Shown piece by piece: positions 14,718 to 23,261 of a stretch of 25,438 bases of DNA. The translations under genes and the position numbers were made by a program. Under the pieces are notes generated by a model that saw only the letters and a list, made by a program, of their open reading frames with translations, had not been told where the DNA came from and did not search any database. How positions within the stretch are numbered: the first letter of the stretch is position 1; each line of letters opens with the position of its first letter. The stretch lies in the NCBI GenBank assembly GCA_038322995.1, contig JBBQGM010000077.1, positions 1-25,438 of the forward strand. The letters are read 5' to 3'. Source of the stretch: QHXQ01 sp038322995. GTDB taxonomy: Bacteria > Acidobacteriota > Blastocatellia > Pyrinomonadales > Pyrinomonadaceae.

Positions 14718-16112
14718 TCATTTCCTCAACCGGTATTCGTAAAGCTGTTTCCCGTCGGCGTTGATGAATCTAACCCTGAATTGCGTCTGCTCCGCCTCCA
14801 GCATGGCGAAACCATAATCCTGCACGGCGAAAAAAGCGCGCGGGTCGGCGGTTAATCTGTCCAACTTTTGCCCGCCGCCGCCGACGATGAAGAAATGCAC
14901 ACCGCCTTCGGGCTTAAGGTGTTGCAGATTGTGTTCGTGGCCCGTCAGGTAGATGTCCGCGCGCCCGCTCAAGATGGGCTGAAGTTGTTGCAATAACTTC
15001 TGATTGTTGCCGCGCGCCGCAACCGAATAGATCGGGTGATGTCCGTAGACCACCTTCCAGCGCGCTAGACTCTTAGTCAGCTCGTCATGCAACCATACGA
15101 GTTGCGCCTCAGACATCTCGTTGGTGTCGAGCGCGAAGAACTGTACGGGGCCTGCCGTAAAGGTGTAATAGGGCGCGGGCATGCGCCACGTCCGGCTCTG
15201 CCTGGTGTAGAGAATTTCCGCTGCGGGGCTGTCGGACCCGTACCAGTCGTGATTGCCGAGCGTCGCGTAAAACTTGATGTGGAGCGCCCCGTACAAATCT
15301 TCCCACCAACTCTGCCAGCGCGGATCGTCGGGGCTTGTCATCCCGTTCGCGTAAAAGTTGTCGCCGAGCGTGAGGGCGAAGTCGAAAGGCGTTTGTTGAT
15401 TGAACTGGCGCATGACTCCGGCCAGCCTCTTCTGCTCTGCCGACCCCGTGCCGAAATCCCCGAAGGCGAGGAAGCACACCGGCTGGTCGCCGGCCTTGAC
15501 CGAAAAGACCGGCGGCACGGCGCGCAGGAATGATGGCAGCATCACGCCGTTGACGAGCGCGATCCAGCGCTCCTGCTCCTGCCGAAGCTCGCGCAATCCG
15601 ACAGCGTCGCTGCTCCGCCGCGCCAACTCCATCCGATTCAACAACAATTGTTCAGTGTCTCTTAAAATTAAGGCCCGCAAACGGTCGAGCGACAACTCGG
15701 CGACGCCCACGTCACTGTCCGAGGCAGCGTGTCGCTCCAGCGCCTGCCTCATCTGCGGAGTGGAAACTCTGCCCAGACGGCTGACGATGGCGCGCCGCAC
15801 GAGCGCCGAAGAGTCCGCGTCGAGCAGAGCCAGCAAAAACTCCATCACGTCGGCAGGTTCTTCTCTGGCGAGTTCGTCCGCGAGATCGGCGCGCCTCCGC
15901 CCGTCGCCCTCGCCCAGCAGCAATCGTCCCCGTTCTCGCAGCCGAACGGGTAACTTGTCTAGCCGCTCGTCGGAAACACCTGCGGCATTAATCTGGGCGG
16001 AAGGTGTTGGGGACGTCTGTGCCTGTTGGCCTGCTGCGGCGACGAGCGAAAGCGAGAAAAAGCATGTGACCAGTACGGTCAGCACCCTTTGACGTGTTGG
16101 TTGATATGCCAT
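14718..16112 (-). CDS. Exported purple-acid-phosphatase-like metallophosphoesterase
   Basis: The 464-residue product has a signal peptide (hydrophobic 9-27, cut near AAAGQQ). A helical HEAT-like stretch follows (about 45-185), then a calcineurin-type phosphoesterase domain (about 210-450). The metal and active-site motifs appear in order: FGDFG (D219), LGDNFYANG (D251, N252, Y254), LGNHDWYG (N287, H288), YGHHP (H358, H359) and GHEH (H392, H394). The tyrosine after GDNF is what distinguishes purple acid phosphatases, whose iron it ligates. It would release phosphate from organic esters outside the inner membrane. It lies 64 bp downstream of the second receptor on the same strand, separated by a 16-bp hairpin. 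The substrate is not known and no ribosome binding site is evident. Confidence 0.92.
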   Translation of the reverse strand: MAYQPTRQRVLTVLVTCFFSLSLVAAAGQQAQTSPTPSAQINAAGVSDERLDKLPVRLRERGRLLLGEGDGRRRADLADELAREEPADVMEFLLALLDADSSALVRRAIVSRLGRVSTPQMRQALERHAASDSDVGVAELSLDRLRALILRDTEQLLLNRMELARRSSDAVGLRELRQEQERWIALVNGVMLPSFLRAVPPVFSVKAGDQPVCFLAFGDFGTGSAEQKRLAGVMRQFNQQTPFDFALTLGDNFYANGMTSPDDPRWQSWWEDLYGALHIKFYATLGNHDWYGSDSPAAEILYTRQSRTWRMPAPYYTFTAGPVQFFALDTNEMSEAQLVWLHDELTKSLARWKVVYGHHPIYSVAARGNNQKLLQQLQPILSGRADIYLTGHEHNLQHLKPEGGVHFFIVGGGGQKLDRLTADPRAFFAVQDYGFAMLEAEQTQFRVRFINADGKQLYEYRLRK

Positions 16113-16134
16113 CCGGGCGAAGAGAAATGTAGCG

Positions 16135-16172
16135 GACGGGGCTGCGCTCTGTGACGAGAGCGCAGCCCCGTC
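16135..16172 (-). terminator. 16-bp perfect hairpin between receptor and phosphatase genes
   Basis: Arms 16135-16150 and 16157-16172 pair perfectly over 16 bases around the loop region GTGACG. It sits 5 bp after the receptor stop and 22 bp before the phosphatase start. Read on the minus strand no T tract follows the stem, so it may act as a stabilising 3' end or partial terminator that lowers phosphatase expression relative to the receptor. Confidence 0.7.
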
Positions 16173-16176
16173 TTTG

Positions 16177-19152
16177 TCAGAAGATGAAGCGTGCGCCGAG
16201 TTGCACCTGACGGGGGCCGCCGAAGCGAGCCGTTGAAGGCGCGAAGAGCGGTTGACCTGCCGTCGCGACAGAGGGCGAGCCGTCGGCGAGCGGCGTGCCG
16301 TAGAGGCTGATCGAGTCGTTGCCGAAACCCTTGTTGGTGTTGCGCGTCACGTTGAAGGCTTCGACCGAGAGGTCGAGCCTGCGCCGTTCGCTGACGTGAA
16401 ATGATTTGAGCAAGCGCAAATCGAGGTTGAAGAAAGACGGCTGGCGCAGAGAGTCGCGGCCGGCGGCGCGCCCGTTGATGATGGCGCGGTCGTTGTCGTC
16501 GTTCAGATCGTTCTGCTGATCCGCGCCGATGACCGGCGTGAAGGGAAAACCGGAGCGCGTGATGATGATGCCGGAGGCGGTGAACCCGCGCCCCAGATCA
16601 ACCAGCCCGCTTAGGTTCAAGCGATGGCGCACGTCCTGTTTCGAGGGCGCGTCTTCAAGCGAAAGATCGAATGGGTTGAGCGCCGTCTCGCGCGAGAAGT
16701 TGCGCTCGTTGGAGTCGTCGTCGCGGTTGCGCGCAAGCGTGTAGTTGGTCTCGAACTGGTAGCGGCGGGCGAAGCGGCGCGTGAAGCTCAGCGTCAGCGC
16801 GTCGTAGGTTGAGTGCGCCGTTGACTCATTGATCTCAAGTTGCGCGATGGTCGGGTTGGGTCGGGTTGTCGGGAAAATCGGCGTGCCTTGCGCGTTTGTA
16901 GTCGGCGCGAAGAGGTTGCGATCAAGACGACGTTGCAGCGCCCACGTCGAGTTGTGTATGTAGCCGGCGGTGAAGACCATGTTCGGCCCGATGCTCTGTT
17001 CGATTGTGCCGGAGGTCTGGAACGAGCGCGGGTTGCGGAAGGTCGGGTCAAAGCCGAAGACGCGCGGCTTCGCGATGAAGTTGGCCGCCGGGGCCTCAGT
17101 GAAGACGGTCGGGAAAGTGATGACGGCGTTCGGGCCGCGCAAGAGACAGCCGGCGCGATTCGGGTCGGTGGAGTTGCGGCACGCTGAAGTCTCGCTGATG
17201 TCAACGGCCTGCGTCGTCAGTCCGTTGTCGGTGAAGACGCGTTGAAAAAGATTGGCCGGCGTGCGCGCGTCGTAGAGGCCGGCTGACAGGCGGACGACCG
17301 TGCGATTTGTGCCGCCGACATTCCATGCGAGACCGAGCCGCGGCTGCCACATCTTGAGATCATTCGGGATGCGCGCCGTCTGTGGAATCGCCGGGTTGGG
17401 GCGCGGCGGTTGCGGATTCCACTGTCCTTCCCAACGCAGGCCAGCGTTCACAGTTAGATTGTGCGTTAGTTGAAAACGATCCTGCGCGAAGATGGCGAGT
17501 TCCTTCTGCGTGCCGCGATAGATCAAATCCGCCGGGTCGAAGCCGGGGATGGTTTGGCGGAAACGACGCGGGCGACGATTGATATAGTTCGAGAGACTGT
17601 CGGCGACAAGCGCGCCGCCGTTCACGCGCGTCTCGAAATCGTAGCGCCCTTGAATGTTGGATTCGCGTTGTTGGCGGGCGCGATTGATGTTCGTGTCGAA
17701 GCCGAAGCGCAGATTGTGCGCGCCGGTGTTGACGCTCAAGTTGTCGCTCAACTCGTAGCGCGTCGTCTCGAAGAGGCGCGGGCGCGAGTTGTCGCCGCCA
17801 AGCGTGCCGAAACCTGCGATGCTGATCTGCGGCAGATTAGAGTTCGGGGCTTCGAGGCGGTTGTCGGTCGCCACTTGGCCGCGCACCTCGTTGACCACTG
17901 TCGGATTGATGACCGAGACGAGCGCGGACTTGAAGCCATTGCTCGAGGCCATGCGGTCGTAGTTGCCTGTGGCGGCGGTGTCAATGACGGTCGTGTTGTT
18001 GTCGAAGTTGAAATTACGCCCGCGCAGACGCGAGTAAGTGTATTGCAGGTTGAGCGAATTTGCTTTCGAGAGATTCCAGTCCACGCGCCCGAACAGGGCG
18101 GTCGGGTTGTTCTCCGTGCGTTGCTCGCCCGCGAGCGCGGCCACGTCCGCCGGGACGGTGACGCCCGCCGCCGGCGCGGCGAAGCGCACGAGGAAGGGGA
18201 TGCGCAGGAAGTTCTGCTCGATGCCGAAGAAGAAGAAGGCGCGGTCGCGCACAAGCGGGCCGCCGATGGAGCCGCCGAACTGATTCTGCTTGTTGTTCAG
18301 CTTGTTGCCGAAGGCATCCGGCGAGGTCAACGCGCGGTTGCGATTGAAATAGAAGACTTCGCCGCGCACGTCGTTCGTGCCCGATTTGGTGACGACGTTG
18401 ACGAAGCCCGCGCTCGTGCGCCCGACTTCTGAGGTCGCGCCCGCGCGCACGACTTGAAACTCGCGCACCGCCGTCTGCGGGAAGAAGAAAACCGCCTCGT
18501 TGCCGCCGCGCTGGTTGCCTTGCAGCGAGTCGTTGAAGTCCGTGCCGTCAATTGAGACGTTCGAGTTGATCGAGCGTTGCCCGGCGATCACCAGTCCGTT
18601 GCGATCCGCTTCCTGCTGGATGGCGGGCGTGAGTTGCACATACTCCGTGAAGTTGCGTCCGCGCGCGGGCAAGTCCTCGACGGCGCGGGGCGTGATGATC
18701 GACGCGCTCGCCGCCGCCTCTGAGTCCAACGCCTCCGGGTCGTCAGTCACTTCAACTTTTTCATTCACCGCAGCCGGTTGCAGCGTGAAGTCAACGGCCG
18801 TGGTCTCGCCAACGCGCAAGGTGACGCCCGTGCGTTCGGCGGCCCCGAAGCCCGCAGCATCGGCTTTAACCACGTAGCGCCCGACGGGCAGTGCGGGCGC
18901 GCTAAAGCGCCCATCGTCGCCGGTCATGGTCGTGCGCTCAAGGCCGGTTTCGTCGTTGCGAATCGTGATCGTCGCGCCGGCAACCGCGCCGCCGTTAGCG
19001 TCCTGCACTAACCCGGCGGCGGCGGCGTTACCCGACCCGGCCTGACCCAGCGCGGGCGCGGCGGTTGCGCACATGAATAGTAGCAGCGCACATAGCAGTT
19101 GCACACGTGTCCAAATATGCCGCCGATTCACCGTATAATCATTGCTTCTCAT
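16177..19152 (-). CDS. TonB-dependent receptor, Oar-like (second of three)
   Basis: The start is placed at 19152 because GAGGAG lies 8 bases before that ATG; an ATG at 19185 has no such site. The product is 991 residues: signal peptide (hydrophobic 18-35, ending ALGQ), carboxypeptidase-regulatory-like domain (about 45-125, VQDANGGAVAGATITIRN), plug with LPARGRNFTEYVQLTPAIQ (about 160-180) and AGFVNVVTKSGTNDVRGEVF, and a barrel ending in ARFIF. It is the shortest of the three receptors. A four-unit Pho box lies about 240 bp upstream, and a secreted phosphatase follows. Import of a phosphate compound released by, or handed over from, that enzyme is inferred. Minus-strand transcription is divergent from the third receptor. 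Confidence 0.95.
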   Translation of the reverse strand: MRSNDYTVNRRHIWTRVQLLCALLLFMCATAAPALGQAGSGNAAAAGLVQDANGGAVAGATITIRNDETGLERTTMTGDDGRFSAPALPVGRYVVKADAAGFGAAERTGVTLRVGETTAVDFTLQPAAVNEKVEVTDDPEALDSEAAASASIITPRAVEDLPARGRNFTEYVQLTPAIQQEADRNGLVIAGQRSINSNVSIDGTDFNDSLQGNQRGGNEAVFFFPQTAVREFQVVRAGATSEVGRTSAGFVNVVTKSGTNDVRGEVFYFNRNRALTSPDAFGNKLNNKQNQFGGSIGGPLVRDRAFFFFGIEQNFLRIPFLVRFAAPAAGVTVPADVAALAGEQRTENNPTALFGRVDWNLSKANSLNLQYTYSRLRGRNFNFDNNTTVIDTAATGNYDRMASSNGFKSALVSVINPTVVNEVRGQVATDNRLEAPNSNLPQISIAGFGTLGGDNSRPRLFETTRYELSDNLSVNTGAHNLRFGFDTNINRARQQRESNIQGRYDFETRVNGGALVADSLSNYINRRPRRFRQTIPGFDPADLIYRGTQKELAIFAQDRFQLTHNLTVNAGLRWEGQWNPQPPRPNPAIPQTARIPNDLKMWQPRLGLAWNVGGTNRTVVRLSAGLYDARTPANLFQRVFTDNGLTTQAVDISETSACRNSTDPNRAGCLLRGPNAVITFPTVFTEAPAANFIAKPRVFGFDPTFRNPRSFQTSGTIEQSIGPNMVFTAGYIHNSTWALQRRLDRNLFAPTTNAQGTPIFPTTRPNPTIAQLEINESTAHSTYDALTLSFTRRFARRYQFETNYTLARNRDDDSNERNFSRETALNPFDLSLEDAPSKQDVRHRLNLSGLVDLGRGFTASGIIITRSGFPFTPVIGADQQNDLNDDNDRAIINGRAAGRDSLRQPSFFNLDLRLLKSFHVSERRRLDLSVEAFNVTRNTNKGFGNDSISLYGTPLADGSPSVATAGQPLFAPSTARFGGPRQVQLGARFIF

Positions 19153-19373
19153 ATCTATCTGATTCTCCTCATTGATGACCTGCAAAAGCGCCTACCACGC
19201 GGCGGCCTGCCGCGCGCAAAACTCCGGCCGATAACGCTTGCGCGCGAACATTGGCGCACGCGACTTCACCCGTGCGATTGATCTGTAATAGCTCAAGTGG
19301 CAGAGACGCCTTAGCCGTAAGGCCGTTCGATGCTGTTGGCTTGCTGCTGCGAATAGAACGTTGGCGACCCGGC

Positions 19374-19427
19374 AGTTTAGTCGCAGGCCGTTAAGGGAAG
19401 GTTACGTGCGCGTGAACAGTTGGTTAA
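19374..19427 (-). promoter_or_regulatory. Pho-box promoter of the second receptor gene
   Basis: On the minus strand the units are TTAAC (19427-19423), TTCAC (19416-19412), GTAAC (19405-19401) and TTAAC (19394-19390), exactly 11 bp apart. Ten bases on is TAAACT (19379-19374). This is the clearest array in the window and almost the same as the one before the first receptor. The implied leader is about 215 bases and contains a small perfect hairpin, GCCTTA/TAAGGC at 19308-19323. Confidence 0.82.
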
Positions 19428-19501
19428 GTTCCGACTGGTGCGCGCACTGCGCTTCGCGCACACCGTTCATTCGTGTGCCCGCGCCACCGCATTCCGAATT
19501 T

Positions 19502-19555
19502 TTAAACTCCAATTAACTTGTTGCTAACCGCGTTGTCAGTTCGATGAATAAGAAT
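19502..19555 (+). promoter_or_regulatory. Candidate Pho-box promoter of the third receptor gene
   Basis: TTAAA (19502), TTAAC (19513), CTAAC (19524) and GTCAG (19535) are 11 bp apart. AAGAAT (19550-19555) sits 10 bp after the last unit and matches four of six -10 positions. The leader to the ATG at 19833 would be about 270 bases, with a TTAACTTAAC at 19772-19781 that is not in an array. Apart from the two divergent promoters and leader hairpins, the 680-bp gap between the two receptor genes shows no gene. Confidence 0.65.
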
Positions 19556-19832
19556 GCCGGCACACATTCGCACCGGGCAGCGACTGGATGCATAGAGGCA
19601 AGTTTGATTAGCGATGCAAGGCAACTCGCCCTCAATTGCCAGATTTGTCATAGGGCGATTGCTGTTGGCTGAAGCATTCACGTTGCTGCTCTGTAGCGTT
19701 GATTGGTGCGCCGACTGAATTGCCGAGAAACTGTTTGAAGCGCGGGTGTCTCCGTTGCTTTTCGCCAACGTTTAACTTAACTCGACCAGCTTCTTTTTCT
19801 AACTGTCACAGCCAAAGAATCGGGAGGATTAC

Positions 19833-22800
19833 ATGACCCTCAACATTCGTCACCTGCATTCGCTCTTTACGTCCCTGCTACTCGTCGCAGCGTTCCTGCT
19901 ATCCGGCGCTCGCGTGCAAGCTCAGGTTGAGACCGCGACCGTGCTGGGCACGGTGCATGACATTAACGGCTCCGTGGTGGCGGGCGCGACCGTGACTTTA
20001 AGAAACTTGGCCACCGAGATCACGACGACAGCGACAACTGACGACGCCGGCGATTATCAATTCCTTAACGTCAAAATCGGCGCTTACCAAGTCATCACCG
20101 AGGCGCAAGGATTTGGCCGCACCATCGCCGATCAAGTCAGCGTGACGATTAACGCCCGGCAGCGCGTGGACGTGACGCTTCAGGTCGCAAACGCAAATGA
20201 GACCGTGACCGTCACCGACGCCGCCAACCTGCTTGAGACCGATTCGAGCGAGCGCGGGCAAGTCATCCAGCGCAAGCAGATCATCACGCTGCCGCTCAAC
20301 GGTCGTTCTTACGCCAACCTCGTGTTGCTCGCGCCGGGCGTGCGCGAGTCTTCGTTCAACGGCATCGGCAGCCCCGGCCGCGAAGCCTCGTTCAACGTCA
20401 ACGGGCTGCGTAGCACAGTCAATAACTTTCTCCTCGACGGCATAGACAATAACGCTTATGGCACGAGCAACCAGAGTTTTTCCAATCAAGTGGTGCAGGT
20501 TTCGCCCGACGCCATCGCCGAGTTCAAAGTGCAGACCAATACCTACAGCGCGGAGTTCGGGCGTTCGGGCGGCGCGGTCATCAACGCTTCCTATCGCAGC
20601 GGCACGAATGAGTTTCATGGCTCGTTGTGGGAGTTTCATCGCAACACGGTCTTGAACGCGGTCGGCTTCTTCAAACCGAACGGCGGCGTCAAACCGCCGC
20701 TCATTCGCAATCAGTTCGGCTTCACCTTCGGCGGCCCCATCGTCAAAGACCGCACCTTCTTCTTCGGCGACTACGAAGGCTTCCGGCAAATCCAGAAGAA
20801 TCTCGTCTACACAAACATCCCGACGCTGGCGCAGCGCAGCGGCGTGCTGGCGGTCGCCGTGCGCAACCCTTTCACCGGCGACCTCTTTCCGGCGGGGACG
20901 CCGATCCCTCTGACCGCGTTCGCCCAAACAGTTCTGAACGAATTGCCGACTCCGAATCTGACCGGCGTGCCCGGCAACAACTATCAAGAGTTGGTCTTGA
21001 ATCGAAACTTCAACAACAAGTACAACGTCCGCGTCGATCACAAATTCAACGGCCGGTTCAGCATCTTTGGCCGCTTCAGCAATCGCAAGTCGAATGCCTT
21101 CGAGGCCCCGAACATTCCCGGCCCTTCGGGCAGCAATCAGAACGGCTTCGTGGACATCCTCAATCGCCAACTCGTTGTCAGCGGAACTTATGCTTTCGAG
21201 AATGCGTCGGTGCTGGACGTGCGCCTCGGTCTCTCGAAAATTGATGCGGGCAAGCGACCGCCACTCACGGGCGGCCCGAGCGTGCGCGATCTCTACGGCA
21301 TCACGGGCCTGTCCGACGACAAGTCCGTGACCGGCGGGTTGACGACGCAAACCATCACCGGCTTTTCACAGCTTGGGCGGCAAGCCACCAACCCGCAGTT
21401 TCAAAATCCGCGCGACGCTGACACGCGGCTCAGTTATGCTCTGACGCGCGGTCGCCACAGTTTGAAAACCGGCTACGAATATCTCGCCGTCAACACGGAT
21501 GTGCAGGACACCAATCCGCTGTACGGGCTGGATACTTATAGTGGGCAGTTCAGCCGCCCGACGGGCGTGAGTGCCAACAATCTCTACAACCTCGCCGACT
21601 TCTATTTCGGCGCGCGTAATCAGTATGAACTGGCGAACCTGCTCGTTGTGAATCTACGCCAGCGCCTACACTTCGCTTATGTCCAAGATGATTGGAAGAT
21701 CAACCCGAAGCTGACGCTCAATCTGGGCCTGCGCTACGAGTTCGCCACGCCCTTCTATGAGAAAAACAATCGCCTCTCGAATTACGACCCGGCGACCAAC
21801 TCGATCATACAGGCGCACGACGGCTCGCTTTACGACCGCAGTCTGGTTGACCCCGACCGCAACAACTTCGCGCCGCGCCTCGGCTTCGCTTACAACCTTT
21901 TCAATAAGACCGTGCTGCGCGGCGGCTTCGGCATGGGCTACGTCTATTTCAATCGCCTCGGCAGCGCGAACTTGCTGGCGACCAACTACCCGCAGATCAC
22001 CCGTGCCGCCATCGCGCAAACCGCGCCCTCCGTAACCAACCCGCTCTGCACGGGTAACAATTTCAACGGCTGTTTCCGCGCGACGCAGCAGGGCTACCCA
22101 AGCGGCTTGCCGAACAACGTCACGCTCTACATCCCGCGCGACACGCCGACCAGCTACATTCAAAACTGGCAGTTCTCCGTCCAGCACGAACTCTTCGCCA
22201 ACACGATTCTCGATGTCGCCTACGTCGGCAACCGCGCGCGAAATCTCGCGCTCATCGCCGACTACAATCAAGCGCGGCCGTTGACCACGGCGGAGTTCGC
22301 ATTGCCCACCGCGCAGCAGCCAACGCTGCAAGCGCGTCGCCCCATTCAAGGCTTCGGCACGATCTCCGCCGTGCTGCCCGCAGGTTTCTCAAGCTACAAT
22401 GCTTTGCAGGTCAAGCTAGAGCATCGCTTCACGCGCGGGCTTTACGTGCTCAACTCGTTCACCTACTCGAAGGCGCTCGACAACGTGACGCAAGTGTTGG
22501 AAGAGCCGAACGGCAACACGGGCCAGCCGCAGAATGTCTATGACCTTGCCGCCGACAAAGGCCGCTCGGCCTACGACCAGCCGTTCAACAACACGACGAG
22601 CTTTGTCTGGGATGTGCCCATCGGCCGCGGACGCTGGCTCGGCGGCGACATGAACCGCGTGCTCGACTCCGTCATCGGCGGGTGGACGCTCTCCGGCATC
22701 AACACGATGGCGAGCGGGCAGACCATCAACTTTCGCTACGGCCCGTCGCCCGTGACGAACAACCTCGCCTCATTCTTGGGCGGCGTCGCGCTGCGCCCGA

Positions 22801-23147
22801 ACCTCCTGTGCGATCCGGTAAATCACAGCGCGCGGTCGAACCCAACGCGCGATTATTTCAACGCAGCCTGTTTGCAGCGGCCGCCGGTCACCGCGCCCTT
22901 CGGCAACGTCGGGCGCAACATCGCGCGCAGCGACCGCTTCTTCCAGTTCGATCTGGGCGTGCAGAAACAGTTCGCGCTGCCCATCACCGAGGCCACGCGC
23001 ATGGAGTTCCGCGCCGAGTTTTTCAACCTGTTCAATAAGACTAATTTTCAGGCGGCGAACTCGGACATCACCAGCGCCAGCTTCGGCACGATCACCAGCA
23101 CGTTCCCGGCGCGGCAGGTGCAACTGGCTGTGAAGTTGTATTTCTAG
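19833..23147 (+). CDS. TonB-dependent receptor, Oar-like (third of three)
   Basis: The start has GGGAGG 6 bases upstream. The product is 1104 residues: signal peptide of about 32 residues (hydrophobic core LLLVAAFLLSGARVQA), carboxypeptidase-regulatory-like domain (about 38-118, LGTVHDINGSVVAGATVTL), plug with LPLNGRSYANLVLLAPGV (about 152-170) and GGAVINASYRSGTNEFHGSL, and a barrel ending VKLYF. It shares the architecture of the other two receptors but differs clearly in sequence, so they are not recent tandem copies. It is followed by a strong terminator and then a phosphodiesterase gene. The substrate is unknown; a link to phosphodiesters is inferred from the neighbour and the upstream repeats. 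Confidence 0.95.
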   Translation: MTLNIRHLHSLFTSLLLVAAFLLSGARVQAQVETATVLGTVHDINGSVVAGATVTLRNLATEITTTATTDDAGDYQFLNVKIGAYQVITEAQGFGRTIADQVSVTINARQRVDVTLQVANANETVTVTDAANLLETDSSERGQVIQRKQIITLPLNGRSYANLVLLAPGVRESSFNGIGSPGREASFNVNGLRSTVNNFLLDGIDNNAYGTSNQSFSNQVVQVSPDAIAEFKVQTNTYSAEFGRSGGAVINASYRSGTNEFHGSLWEFHRNTVLNAVGFFKPNGGVKPPLIRNQFGFTFGGPIVKDRTFFFGDYEGFRQIQKNLVYTNIPTLAQRSGVLAVAVRNPFTGDLFPAGTPIPLTAFAQTVLNELPTPNLTGVPGNNYQELVLNRNFNNKYNVRVDHKFNGRFSIFGRFSNRKSNAFEAPNIPGPSGSNQNGFVDILNRQLVVSGTYAFENASVLDVRLGLSKIDAGKRPPLTGGPSVRDLYGITGLSDDKSVTGGLTTQTITGFSQLGRQATNPQFQNPRDADTRLSYALTRGRHSLKTGYEYLAVNTDVQDTNPLYGLDTYSGQFSRPTGVSANNLYNLADFYFGARNQYELANLLVVNLRQRLHFAYVQDDWKINPKLTLNLGLRYEFATPFYEKNNRLSNYDPATNSIIQAHDGSLYDRSLVDPDRNNFAPRLGFAYNLFNKTVLRGGFGMGYVYFNRLGSANLLATNYPQITRAAIAQTAPSVTNPLCTGNNFNGCFRATQQGYPSGLPNNVTLYIPRDTPTSYIQNWQFSVQHELFANTILDVAYVGNRARNLALIADYNQARPLTTAEFALPTAQQPTLQARRPIQGFGTISAVLPAGFSSYNALQVKLEHRFTRGLYVLNSFTYSKALDNVTQVLEEPNGNTGQPQNVYDLAADKGRSAYDQPFNNTTSFVWDVPIGRGRWLGGDMNRVLDSVIGGWTLSGINTMASGQTINFRYGPSPVTNNLASFLGGVALRPNLLCDPVNHSARSNPTRDYFNAACLQRPPVTAPFGNVGRNIARSDRFFQFDLGVQKQFALPITEATRMEFRAEFFNLFNKTNFQAANSDITSASFGTITSTFPARQVQLAVKLYF

Positions 23148-23178
23148 GAAGTAGCATCTGCGACAAAACTCCGCCAGG

Positions 23179-23225
23179 GAACGCAGCCGGCAACGATCAT
23201 GCGTGCGCCGTTGCCGGCTGCGTTC
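23179..23225 (+). terminator. 17-bp perfect hairpin after the third receptor
   Basis: Arms 23179-23195 and 23209-23225 are exact reverse complements over 17 bases with a 13-base loop, 31 bp after the receptor stop. No long T tract follows. An ATG that would extend the next gene (23199) lies inside the loop, which argues against that upstream start. Confidence 0.8.
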
Positions 23226-23261
23226 GCTTGCACGCCGAGGCAAAACACGACTTATACCATC

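Noticed and set aside
17470..18432. A 320-codon plus-strand open frame inside the second receptor gene
   Set aside because: Antisense shadow of the receptor, with low-complexity Arg/Ala/Val content and no ribosome binding site or recognisable motif.
19502..19768. An 88-codon minus-strand frame between the two receptor genes
   Set aside because: No ribosome binding site, low-complexity Ser/Asn/Ala content, and it overlaps the third receptor's promoter array and leader.
19772..19781. TTAACTTAAC considered as a Pho box for the third receptor
   Set aside because: The two units are adjacent (5-bp step) and no further unit or -10 falls at the 11-bp and 10-bp positions used elsewhere; the array at 19502 fits better.
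19998..21350. A 450-codon open frame on the minus strand
   Set aside because: It lies wholly inside the third receptor gene, is dominated by Arg, Ala, Val and Glu as expected for antisense of GC-rich coding DNA, and shows no domain. The receptor on the other strand has full domain support.
23199..23261. Upstream start for the phosphodiesterase gene
   Set aside because: The ATG lies in the loop of a 17-bp hairpin, and the extension would precede a perfectly formed signal peptide that starts at 23262.
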